From Candidatus Gastranaerophilales bacterium (lineage in GTDB: Bacteria; Cyanobacteriota; Vampirovibrionia; Gastranaerophilales; Gastranaerophilaceae), in NCBI GenBank assembly GCA_947624665.1, contig CANQLK010000032.1:1-14365 (forward strand): a DNA stretch of 14,365 nucleotides, in the 5' to 3' direction. Under the pieces are notes generated by a model. That model did no database searches. It was not told where the DNA came from and worked only from the letters and a program-made list of their open reading frames with translations. The position numbers were made by a program, and so were the translations under genes. Of the stretch, positions 6,690 through 14,253 are shown in pieces (positions within the stretch are counted from its first letter, which is position 1; each line of letters opens with the position of its first letter).

Positions 6690-8579
6690 ATGAATAAGAA
6701 ACAGAAAAAAATGTTAATCAGAATTATTATTGCGGGATTAATGCTTATAGGACTTCATTTTTTGTCTATGCACGGCATTATAAGATTTAGTGCATATATG
6801 GTTTCTTATTTAATAATAGGCTATGACATTCTAAGGAAAGCATTTAACGGAATCAGGAATTTCAGAGTGTTTGATGAATCTCTGTTAATGGCCGTTGCAA
6901 CTATCGGAGCCGTTGCGCTTGCTATTTATAATGAAGCAGACGGGAATTCGGGCGATTATGTTGAAGCCGTAGCAGTAATGCTTTTTTATCAAATCGGTGA
7001 ATTTTTTCAAGGTTTGGCGGTTGGAAAAAGCAGAAAAAATATAGCCGATTTAATGGCGATAAGACCTGATTATGCCAATATTGAATCGAATGGTGAAATT
7101 AAAAAGGTTAATCCGTCGGAAGTTAAAGCGGGAGATATAATTATTGTATCAGCAGGAGAAAAAGTACCATTAGACGGTATTATAATTGAAGGCACGTCAT
7201 CATTGAATACCTCGGCACTCACGGGAGAATCCGCTCCCAGATATGTCAGCATTAATGACGAAGTAATTTCAGGTTCGGTCAACATAAACGGACTGTTAAA
7301 AATTAGAGTTACAAAGAGTTTTGGAGAATCTACGGTTTCAAAGATATTGGAACTTGTTGAAAATGCAAGTTCAAGGAAATCTAAATCCGAGGATTTTATT
7401 ACAAAATTTGCAAGAGTATACACCCCGTTTGTAGTAATATCTGCAATAGTATTAGCCGTAGTACCTCCGATATCGGAAATGTTATTATTAAAACAGCCTG
7501 TTTTATGGACAACATGGATATACAGGGCATTAACATTTTTGGTAATAAGCTGCCCGTGTGCATTAGTGATAAGTATTCCGCTTTCGTTCTTTGCGGGGAT
7601 AGGCGGTGCTTCAAGAGCAGGTATTTTAATTAAAGGTTCAATATTTCTTGAAACGTTATCAAAAGTAAGAACCGTAGTATTTGATAAAACCGGAACGCTA
7701 ACCAAAGGAGTATTTGAGGTCAATGCCGTTCATCATAACAAAACCGATGAAAGCAAATTGCTTGAATATGCCGCACTTGCGGAAGGTTTAAGTTCTCATC
7801 CGATTGCTTTAAGCCTTAGAAAAGCATACAAAAAGCCGATTGACATATCCCGAATTAAAGATGTTCAAGAGATTAGCGGGAACGGAGTCATAGCGAAAGT
7901 TGATGATATCGAAATTATGGCAGGCAATGAAAAATTAATGAAAAACAATAACATTGAATATATAAAATGTCATTCAACGGGTACAATCATTCATATAGCC
8001 ATAAACAAAGAATACATGGGGCATATAGTAATATCCGATGTTATAAAACCCGAATCCGAAGAAGCGGTAAAACGGCTGAAAAAGTCAGGAATAAAGAATA
8101 TAATAATGCTGACGGGGGATTTAAAATCGGTTGCAAAAGACGTTGCATACAGGCTTAAGATAGATAAATATTACGCCGAACTACTTCCGAATGAGAAAAC
8201 CGAGAAACTGGAAGAAATTTTAAATGATAAAAATGTAACTGCTTTTGTTGGTGACGGTATTAACGATGCACCCGTATTATCAAGAGCCGATATCGGTATT
8301 GCGATGGGAAATTCAGGTTCGGATGCCGCTATAGAAGCTGCGGATGTTGTATTAATGGACGATAATCCTTTAAAAATATCAAAAGCCGTAAATATTTCAA
8401 AAAAATGTTTAAGAATAGTCAAACAGAATATTTATTTTGCTCTCGGAATAAAATTTATATGCCTTGTTTTGGGCGCAACGGGTATTGCAAACATGTGGCT
8501 TGCTGTTTTCGCCGATGTAGGTGTTATGATTATTTGTATTTTTAACTCGTTTAGAACTCTATTGGTTTCTAAGTCATAA
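6690..8579 (+). CDS. P1B-2 heavy-metal (Zn/Cd/Pb) efflux ATPase
   Basis: This 629-residue inner-membrane pump moves divalent soft metals out of the cytoplasm using ATP. The order is: N-terminal membrane helices; actuator domain with TGES (178-181); the metal-binding helix with CPC (288-290, SCPCALV); phosphorylation site DKTGT (D332); SHP (369-371, with the P1B-specific HP) in the nucleotide domain; TGD (475-477); and GDGIND (521-526). The C-terminal helices contain K588 and the D609-x-G611 pair, both markers of the P1B-2 Zn/Cd/Pb subgroup (ZntA/CadA), not copper pumps. There is no fused N-terminal HMA domain; the preceding small gene supplies one. AGGG about eight bases before the ATG is a modest ribosome-binding site. 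It is the last gene of the operon, closed by the hairpin at 8621-8656. I withhold a gene symbol because the exact ion is unproven. Confidence 0.94.
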   Translation: MNKKQKKMLIRIIIAGLMLIGLHFLSMHGIIRFSAYMVSYLIIGYDILRKAFNGIRNFRVFDESLLMAVATIGAVALAIYNEADGNSGDYVEAVAVMLFYQIGEFFQGLAVGKSRKNIADLMAIRPDYANIESNGEIKKVNPSEVKAGDIIIVSAGEKVPLDGIIIEGTSSLNTSALTGESAPRYVSINDEVISGSVNINGLLKIRVTKSFGESTVSKILELVENASSRKSKSEDFITKFARVYTPFVVISAIVLAVVPPISEMLLLKQPVLWTTWIYRALTFLVISCPCALVISIPLSFFAGIGGASRAGILIKGSIFLETLSKVRTVVFDKTGTLTKGVFEVNAVHHNKTDESKLLEYAALAEGLSSHPIALSLRKAYKKPIDISRIKDVQEISGNGVIAKVDDIEIMAGNEKLMKNNNIEYIKCHSTGTIIHIAINKEYMGHIVISDVIKPESEEAVKRLKKSGIKNIIMLTGDLKSVAKDVAYRLKIDKYYAELLPNEKTEKLEEILNDKNVTAFVGDGINDAPVLSRADIGIAMGNSGSDAAIEAADVVLMDDNPLKISKAVNISKKCLRIVKQNIYFALGIKFICLVLGATGIANMWLAVFADVGVMIICIFNSFRTLLVSKS

Positions 8580-8610
8580 AAAAACTTCCCTATTGTAATA
8601 CAAAGGGAAG
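8578..8610 (-). terminator. Minus-strand terminator-like hairpin after the ATPase gene
   Basis: CTTCCCT/AGGGAAG (8585-8591 with 8604-8610), extended by TTGTA/TACAA inside, is followed on the minus strand by seven T. On the plus strand it lacks a T tract. No minus-strand gene is visible to its right before 10847, so it may shield the pump gene from antisense transcription, or act with the next hairpin as a two-way stop. Confidence 0.5.
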
Positions 8611-8620
8611 AAAAATCAGT

Positions 8621-8656
8621 AAAAGAGACATCAATAATATTATTGCCTCTCTTTTT
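8621..8656 (+). terminator. Rho-independent terminator of the metal operon
   Basis: AAAAGAGA/TCTCTTTT (8621-8628 with 8648-8655) encloses the palindrome CAATAATATTATTG and is followed by TTTTTATTTATTT. It lies about 40 bases after the ATPase stop. The stem is AT-rich but long. Confidence 0.65.
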
Positions 8657-8753
8657 ATTTATTTCCACAAAACAGTTTTAATATATAAATTTTCTTATAA
8701 ATTTTTACAATCCGATATAGGATAAATAACTTAATAATTAAAGGGGTTTACAC

Positions 8754-8782
8754 TTGAAAGCAATTTATATATTAAGTATACT
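8754..8782 (+). promoter_or_regulatory. Putative sigma-70 promoter of the 647-residue protein gene
   Basis: TTGAAA (8754-8759) and TATACT (8777-8782) are 17 bp apart. The expected start near 8789 leaves a leader of about 118 nt. I see no convincing riboswitch or other structure in that leader or in the rest of the 8657-8906 gap. Confidence 0.5.
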
Positions 8783-8906
8783 AAGTACACTTATTAAACT
8801 TTTGTAAAGATATTTAATAAATGACAGAAAAAAGCGCAAATTAAAGAATTCACATGATTTAGGTTAATGGTAAAAAGAAGTTAGTAAAAATAAAACTAGG
8901 AATAAT

Positions 8907-10850
8907 ATGCAGGTAAGTAAAGTAAATACGATAGTTCCTAAAAGACTAAACAACGTAAAAAGACAAAACAATGTAACAAGAAGAGAAATACAAGCAGATA
9001 AGCCGTCATTTAAAGGACTAATGGCACCGATAGATAAATTTTCGTTATTCATAGCAAATGCCATAGAAAACGGCGGACTTTTCGTATCATTTACATTACA
9101 GGACATGCTTGGTACAAATCTTCCAAGACCTATAATGGGATTAAAAAGAAATGCCAAAGAAAATAACGGAGAAGTAAATCTGAATTTCGCCGCAAAAGAA
9201 ATGGTAAGAGAATTTTTAACCGGCCCGAGCATGTTCATAATCCCTATGGGAATGCTCGCCGTCAGTAAAAAAGTATTCGGCAAATTGGTAAATGTACCTG
9301 CTAATATTATAAAATCACTCGGCGACATCCACGCAAAAGAAGCACTTAAAGATGTCGGAAAAGCCGCAAGCAAAGAGGAATTCTATAAAAGTACTTTCGC
9401 AGAAATAATAAAAAATGCTAAATCAGAAACAGAAATTTCTAATGCTACTCTGGAAGAAGCTTCAAATTTCGTTTCAAGATTTAAAACAATGCTTGCAACA
9501 GGCGACAAAAAAGAAAGAAAAGCAATTCTGGAAGGCTTGGCTGACTCATTTACGGAAATTTCAAAGAAACATGCAAAAGATACAATTTATACCGATTACA
9601 CAACAGCACAAGTTTCCAAGAACGTAAAAGCACCGTTTAAAGCTGTTGTCAGCTACATGCAATCTTATGCGGATGACGTTGTAGATAAAATTGCAAAAAA
9701 AGATATAAAAAATGTTCCCGAATATATCCAAAAAATGGCAAATAAAAAAACCGTAGGCAGATTCTTCCAAAATGCCATTATGTATGCCGCAGTATTGACA
9801 TTCCTTCAAGTTATACCCAAACTGTATAACAAAGCCGAAGGTGATGATAATGCCGGATTAAAAGGCTTGATGAAAGATGAAACCATTAATAATAAAGCAT
9901 ATTCAAATGATACAACTGCAAAAAACAGTACTACCGCAAGAACAGGTAATCCTTCATTCGGTTCCGCAGCTTCGGTAGCGGCTGAAAAAATTACGGGTTC
10001 GGGAATATTGGGCAAGTTCGCAAGAGGAATTGAATTTGACGGCCCGAATGTTTCCTTCCCGCTTATGCTTGGAGTTATGGCTTTTGGTATTATACTTCCC
10101 CGTACTTTAAGTGCAAAAGATAAATATGATAGGGAAGAAATTGTTAGACGTGACTTTGTTACTTGCGCTGTTATGTGTTTTGGAGAAAAGGAATTAAGAA
10201 AAATATTTTCCAAAGTTAACGAATTATGTTCAGGATTGGTTCTATCAAAAAAAGATGAAGCTTTTAAGAATAAAAATATTTTCAAAAAAGTATTTGATTA
10301 TTTAAGACCAATTAAAGGCGTAAAAGTAATGTCAACGGATCAAATAGTTTCTCAATATACAAATATAGATAATTATAATAACGGAATAAAAGGCTTTTGC
10401 GATTTCATATCAAATCAAGGCGGAAAGCTGCGCAAGCTCTTTAGTTTAACACCAAAATCAAAAGATATAGTAAATAATCTGCTTAAAGCTGAAGGCACAA
10501 GTATTTCCAAGGCAGATAACTCGGTCATAACAAATGTTCTTGATAAGGCAAAAGATTCTGATGCGGTTAAAGACCTTGTTGAAATGTTTAAAGATAAAGA
10601 TAATCCTTGGGTTAAAAAAGCAAAAACAATAAATTCCAGATTCACGGCACTTTCGGTTGTTGTTATTGTACCCGTGTTATTAGGATTCTTGCTTCCCTGG
10701 ATTAATGAAAAAGCCACAAAAAAACGTATCAGGAAAGAACAGACAGAAAATACAATTAATAATCAAAATAACAGATTTAATGTTAAAGATGCCGATTATT
10801 TTAATATCAACGGACAAAAAAATATTTTCTCGGAAATGAGTAAATTCTAA
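8907..10850 (+). CDS. Multi-span membrane protein of unknown function with PSFKG peptide
   Basis: I do not recognise a characterised family in this 647-residue protein. It has no signal peptide. The first ~30 residues are polar and basic, followed by PSFKG (33-37), a short N-terminal peptide that I associate with many unplaced proteins of Gastranaerophilales-type genomes (recollection, not a search). Hydrophobic stretches lie near residues 105-125, 291-307, 382-397 and 579-600, separated by long Lys-rich helical regions (about 130-290 and 400-575) and a Ser/Thr/Asn-rich linker near 315-360. The C-terminus is basic and then Asn-rich. The layout suggests a membrane scaffold or envelope protein with large soluble helical domains. 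AGGA five bases before the ATG is the ribosome-binding site. It appears monocistronic; its stop overlaps the opposing RqcH-type gene by four bases. Confidence 0.8.
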   Translation: MQVSKVNTIVPKRLNNVKRQNNVTRREIQADKPSFKGLMAPIDKFSLFIANAIENGGLFVSFTLQDMLGTNLPRPIMGLKRNAKENNGEVNLNFAAKEMVREFLTGPSMFIIPMGMLAVSKKVFGKLVNVPANIIKSLGDIHAKEALKDVGKAASKEEFYKSTFAEIIKNAKSETEISNATLEEASNFVSRFKTMLATGDKKERKAILEGLADSFTEISKKHAKDTIYTDYTTAQVSKNVKAPFKAVVSYMQSYADDVVDKIAKKDIKNVPEYIQKMANKKTVGRFFQNAIMYAAVLTFLQVIPKLYNKAEGDDNAGLKGLMKDETINNKAYSNDTTAKNSTTARTGNPSFGSAASVAAEKITGSGILGKFARGIEFDGPNVSFPLMLGVMAFGIILPRTLSAKDKYDREEIVRRDFVTCAVMCFGEKELRKIFSKVNELCSGLVLSKKDEAFKNKNIFKKVFDYLRPIKGVKVMSTDQIVSQYTNIDNYNNGIKGFCDFISNQGGKLRKLFSLTPKSKDIVNNLLKAEGTSISKADNSVITNVLDKAKDSDAVKDLVEMFKDKDNPWVKKAKTINSRFTALSVVVIVPVLLGFLLPWINEKATKKRIRKEQTENTINNQNNRFNVKDADYFNINGQKNIFSEMSKF

Positions 10851-12478
10851 ACAATTATTTCAGTTTCATTTTTATACGTAACAAAAGCAAGCTTACCGTT
10901 TGCTTTTTTTACGTATTTACGTTTTGTATATATGATTGGAGTTTTTGAATTATTTTTTTGTGACGAATATTCTTTTGCTAATTGCGCAGCTTTTAATATA
11001 ACTTTTTCGGGTATCTCGTTTTTAGAATTATTATGTTTTATTATTACATGAGAACCTGCCGCATTTAAAGGATGGAACCATAAATCTTCGCCTGTTGATA
11101 TCTTTGAAAGCAAATAATCATTTTGTTTCTTATTTTTTCCGATAAATATTTTATAATTTTCATATTCAACAAAATCTGTCTTTATTTGCTCCTTATCGGT
11201 TTGTGTATTTTCTTCCCTTATTTCTTTATAAATTTCTTCCAATTCAGAAATATTATCAGTTTCGGATATAAAGAACTTAATTTCTTCATAATATAATATT
11301 TGAGCTTTTGTATCTTTTAATAATTCAACGGAATGTTCATAAGCAGATTTAGCTTTTTTATATAGAGAATAATATTTATTAGCATTTTCCTGTGGTGTTT
11401 TATTTTCATCAATGAGTATTTCCGTTTTAATGCCGTTAAAATTAACAAGAGATATCTTAGTTTCACCCTGTTTTATGGAATATAAATTCGACATAATTAA
11501 ATCTGCTTTTTCTTTATATTCGGCGGCTTTATTCGATTTTTCCAGTTGCTCGGTTTGTTTTGTTTCCAGTTTTATCAACCTATTCAAATGATTATTTACG
11601 ATTTTTGTTATTTTTGATTTCAAATTTTGAACCATTTGTATATTTTGATGATAAGAAAAGTACTCATCAATCATAGAATTTATTGAATTACAAGGAAATG
11701 TATCATCAAAATTAATTACATAATATTTTGAATAATCATTGGAAATACAAGGAAAAAACTTTTCGGTTTGCGCTATGGATTTGATTTTTTTGTATAAATC
11801 CTCCAAATCGGAGGAATTTAAAGAATTAATAATATCCTGAACAAATGAGGCAGTTAAATAATGAAATTTGGAAGATATTGAAACAGCAAGATTATCGATA
11901 TCAATAACATCTTTAAATGTCGTAAAATCCGTGTTTAAAATATTATATTTATTTTGTTTCGGCGGGTAAACATAAGGAAGCGAGCCGTATAATTCCCGCT
12001 CTCTGCTTTTTTCGGAACTCACGTTATGCGCACAGCCTATTATCACATTTGTATCATAATTATATAAAATTATATTACCGTATTTGCCCATTAATTCTAC
12101 CGATAGGCACAACATTGTTTTTTCATTTAATTCATTATAATATTCAAAATATATTTCAAAAATTCTTTCAAACTCGGGAACTTCAACATTTACTATTTTG
12201 CAGTTTTGAATATATTTTCTTAGTAGCATACAAAACATCGGTGCCGCTTTTGGTATTACAAAGTTTCTTTTTTGTTCCGTTTCTTTTGAAATAAAACAAA
12301 TATAGTAAATATTCGGATTAATATTTATATATAATTTTTTTACGATACCGTTATTTCTAATATGAAAAATAAATTCATATCTTCCGATTTGCTGAATTTT
12401 TTGAATTTTAGCACCGATAAGGAAGTGTGAAACTTCTTCTTTAAATAGTTTAAGCGTTAATGAATCAAAGTTAATCAT
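10847..12478 (-). CDS. rqcH: NFACT-family ribosome quality-control protein (RqcH/FbpA-like)
   Basis: This 543-residue protein has the full NFACT layout. The N-terminal domain opens with MINFDSLTLKL and contains the family block PMFCMLLRKYI (80-90) and VELMGKYGNIIL. A long charged coiled-coil region spans roughly 275-430. The NFACT-R domain (from about 439) holds IFIGKNKKQNDYL and DLWFHPLNAAGSHV. Relatives bind the large ribosomal subunit carrying a stalled peptidyl-tRNA and recruit tRNA-Ala to add C-terminal alanine tails; the same family was named fibronectin-binding protein (FbpA). At the position of the key Asp-Arg pair of Bacillus RqcH this protein has Glu-Arg (E104-R105, in PEFERIFEI). 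The frame extends to a TTG at 12496, but the ATG at 12478 gives the normal family N-terminus and clears the upstream gene's terminator. No good Shine-Dalgarno is visible. No partner gene is adjacent. Confidence 0.92.
   Translation of the reverse strand: MINFDSLTLKLFKEEVSHFLIGAKIQKIQQIGRYEFIFHIRNNGIVKKLYININPNIYYICFISKETEQKRNFVIPKAAPMFCMLLRKYIQNCKIVNVEVPEFERIFEIYFEYYNELNEKTMLCLSVELMGKYGNIILYNYDTNVIIGCAHNVSSEKSRERELYGSLPYVYPPKQNKYNILNTDFTTFKDVIDIDNLAVSISSKFHYLTASFVQDIINSLNSSDLEDLYKKIKSIAQTEKFFPCISNDYSKYYVINFDDTFPCNSINSMIDEYFSYHQNIQMVQNLKSKITKIVNNHLNRLIKLETKQTEQLEKSNKAAEYKEKADLIMSNLYSIKQGETKISLVNFNGIKTEILIDENKTPQENANKYYSLYKKAKSAYEHSVELLKDTKAQILYYEEIKFFISETDNISELEEIYKEIREENTQTDKEQIKTDFVEYENYKIFIGKNKKQNDYLLSKISTGEDLWFHPLNAAGSHVIIKHNNSKNEIPEKVILKAAQLAKEYSSQKNNSKTPIIYTKRKYVKKANGKLAFVTYKNETEIIV
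10875..10915 (+). terminator. Terminator of the 647-residue gene inside the opposing gene
   Basis: Two 16-nt arms (10875-10890 and 10900-10915) pair with one mismatch around a 9-nt loop; the inner stem is AAAAGCAA/TTGCTTTT and runs into a seven-T tract on the plus strand. It lies 25 bases after the plus-strand stop and overlaps the last codons of the minus-strand RqcH-type gene. Confidence 0.65.
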
Positions 12479-12489
12479 GATTCTATTGT

Positions 12490-12522
12490 AAAACAAAAAG
12501 CAATGAATATAAAATTCATTGC
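12490..12522 (-). terminator. Rho-independent terminator of the Gly/Ala-rich protein gene
   Basis: Read on the minus strand, GCAATGAAT / ATTCATTGC form a perfect 9-bp stem with a 5-nt loop, followed by TTTTTGTTTT. It lies about 20 bases beyond the stop at 12544 and separates that gene from the RqcH-type gene in the same orientation. Confidence 0.75.
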
Positions 12523-12543
12523 CGGAATATAGATAGAATGTTA

Positions 12544-13518
12544 TTAGGAAATAATATCGTTTATACCTCTTGTTAAGAGTTTATATTCAGCGGAGCAAAC
12601 GGAATTTGCGGCAATATCTCTAAGTCCGGTATTAGCTAAACTGCCTTCAACCATTGCTGCTTGGCCTCCGTGAGAGATGATACCCGTGGTTTTCATTACT
12701 CCGTTAAAAGAGCCCATAATTCCGCCGACCAAACTGCCTACGGCTGCATTTGCAGCTGTTACGTTTGCTAAATCTTTAAAATTAAAATCTTCATCATCTT
12801 CAAAACCGCAGTCTATTAAATAATTGGAAGCACCGCTTATTGCACCTGCTTTAAGACCGGTTACCGCACATTTTGGAGCATTTGTTAAAACAGCTTTTTT
12901 CAAATCATGATTTGCAACTGCGCTGCCGTTTCCCATTGTCTTTGCGGCTATAGCACCCGTAACTGCACCTGAAAGCATATCTTTTGCGATTTGTTTTCCT
13001 TGAAGTGCATCGTCTTCAATTTCGTTTGTAGCTCTGTCTATTGTTTTAAATCCTGCTTTTGCAACTGCACCAACACCTGCTCCAACTGCCGCTGTTAACA
13101 ACGGGCTTGCTGCACCTCCGGTTACTACCGTTGCTGCTGTTGCTGCTGCTATTGATAATACCGATACCGCTATATTTGCAAATAAATTTAAACTGTTATC
13201 CTGTTTTTGTTTATATCCTTCAATTTCTTCCAGTGCCTCTTCGTATGAAATTTCTCCTTTTTTATATTTTTCTATTGCATCTTCACATTTCGATTCGCTT
13301 GAACCGATTCCTGTTATTGCTTTTATTTCATCCCAGCCTTCTAAAAATACTCCGTTATTATCTGCTATGCCTGATAACTCTTCTTTCAGTGCTACGACAT
13401 TTTCATCGGGAGCATATTCAAATATATTTGTATCGTTTTCGTTATTATATGCTGTTAAAAAACCACCCGTTTCCGTTGTTATAAATCCGCTGTTTGTTAT
13501 TCCCTGACATTGAATCAT
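12544..13518 (-). CDS. Gly/Ala-rich hydrophobic protein of unknown function
   Basis: I do not recognise a named family in this 324-residue protein. Residues 1-58 are polar with no signal peptide. Residues 59-105 form a charged helical pair (IEKYKKGEISYEEALEEIE). A long Ala/Gly/Val-rich hydrophobic region (112-157) contains VVTGGAASPL and AVGAGVGAVAKAG, a glycine-zipper pattern. Two similar stretches follow at about 180-197 (MLSGAVTGAIAAKTMG) and 255-275 (NAAVGSLVGGIMGSF). This pattern resembles the membrane or pretoxin regions of secreted polymorphic toxins and phage- or T7-type effectors, but the last ~50 residues show no toxin motif that I can name. Five cysteines lack an obvious motif. The ATG at 13518 has GGGG about eleven bases upstream. 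It has its own terminator at 12490-12522 and appears monocistronic. Alternatives are a lipid-associated storage or structural protein. Confidence 0.7.
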   Translation of the reverse strand: MIQCQGITNSGFITTETGGFLTAYNNENDTNIFEYAPDENVVALKEELSGIADNNGVFLEGWDEIKAITGIGSSESKCEDAIEKYKKGEISYEEALEEIEGYKQKQDNSLNLFANIAVSVLSIAAATAATVVTGGAASPLLTAAVGAGVGAVAKAGFKTIDRATNEIEDDALQGKQIAKDMLSGAVTGAIAAKTMGNGSAVANHDLKKAVLTNAPKCAVTGLKAGAISGASNYLIDCGFEDDEDFNFKDLANVTAANAAVGSLVGGIMGSFNGVMKTTGIISHGGQAAMVEGSLANTGLRDIAANSVCSAEYKLLTRGINDIIS

Positions 13519-13735
13519 AACTATACTAACCCCAAAAATACTAAAACCTTACATTTATATTAAGTATTTTTTTTTATCAAAATTGCGTATATGTTAAACA
13601 TTCTTAATATTATGTTTACAATCAGCTTAACATTTAATTCATGCCTGTTTTCACCTACAAATTCGTACGGAATTTTATATCTGCTTATAAATATAGGCTG
13701 AACATTGTAAGCATTTATTATAATTAATTTACCGA

Positions 13736-14092
13736 TTATATTTTTATCCAATAATTTTTTAATGCTTTTATTACTGCCTGAATTCTGTCACCCACTAATA
13801 ATTTGTTATATATATTATGTAAATGTACTTTTATAGTATTTGTACTTACATTTAATTTTTTGGCTATTTCTTCATTACTTTTTCCCATAGCAATGTATTT
13901 CAATATTTCCAATTCCCTTTCCGTTAACGGATTTTCAAATAATTGTCTGTTCTCTGAAAGTAATACCAAATTGTAAATAAAATCCTTTAACAATTCCATT
14001 TTTACAATTATTTCAACAAACGGAACCTCCGCACTGTTTGATTCTTCTATAGTCAACTTCACGTTTTGACTGTTTAACTTATCCAAAATCAT
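13736..14092 (-). CDS. Stand-alone LuxR/GerE-type DNA-binding regulator
   Basis: This 118-residue protein ends in a complete LuxR-type (NarL/GerE) helix-turn-helix at about residues 56-112. It has the family landmarks LTERELEILKYIAMGKSNEEIAKKL, then the recognition helix VSTNTIKVHLHNIYNKL and DRIQAVIKAL. The first 55 residues are too short for a phosphoacceptor receiver domain and contain no conserved Asp/Lys set, so the protein is not a classical two-component response regulator. The N-terminus may mediate dimerisation or bind a partner. GGAG six bases before the ATG at 14092 fixes the start. A promoter at 14156-14183 is flanked by an inverted repeat that could be its own binding site. It lies about 220 bases upstream of the Gly/Ala-rich protein gene in the same orientation, so it could control that gene, but no direct evidence is visible. 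Confidence 0.9.
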   Translation of the reverse strand: MILDKLNSQNVKLTIEESNSAEVPFVEIIVKMELLKDFIYNLVLLSENRQLFENPLTERELEILKYIAMGKSNEEIAKKLNVSTNTIKVHLHNIYNKLLVGDRIQAVIKALKNYWIKI

Positions 14093-14125
14093 AATAACTC
14101 CGACTCAAAATAAACTATTATTCTT

Positions 14126-14194
14126 CAGAATATATTTTATTATCTAATTTGGGGAATTATACTAACATATTTTCCACAGTCAAAATATATTCTG
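14126..14194. repeat. 13-bp inverted repeat flanking the LuxR-type gene promoter
   Basis: CAGAATATATTTT (14126-14138) and its exact reverse complement AAAATATATTCTG (14182-14194) are 43 bases apart. One arm touches the -35 and the other lies in the transcribed leader. Each arm is itself close to the palindrome AGAATATATTCT, so they could be two copies of one operator, with centres 55 bp apart. Confidence 0.6.
14156..14183 (-). promoter_or_regulatory. Putative sigma-70 promoter of the LuxR-type gene
   Basis: On the minus strand, TTGACT (14183-14178) and TATAAT (14161-14156) are 16 bp apart. The expected start near 14149 leaves a leader of about 57 nt before the ATG at 14092. Confidence 0.65.
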
Positions 14195-14253
14195 TTTTCT
14201 CATCATTCGGATATGGAAATTTGTGTATAAAAACCTAAATATATTATAAAAAG

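Noticed and set aside
7070..7723. A 217-residue minus-strand open frame inside the ATPase gene
   Set aside because: It is antisense to conserved P-type ATPase motifs, and its product shows only the mirrored composition of that gene.
13560..13751. A 63-residue minus-strand open frame overlapping the end of the LuxR-type gene
   Set aside because: It starts with TTG inside the upstream gene, has no Shine-Dalgarno and no recognisable family. The 13519-13735 gap otherwise shows only AT-rich sequence.
14170..14178. TTTTCCACA as a DnaA box or replication origin sign
   Set aside because: It is a single copy that differs from TTATCCACA, there is no cluster, and no dnaA or dnaN neighbour. Its bases lie within the LuxR-type gene promoter spacer.
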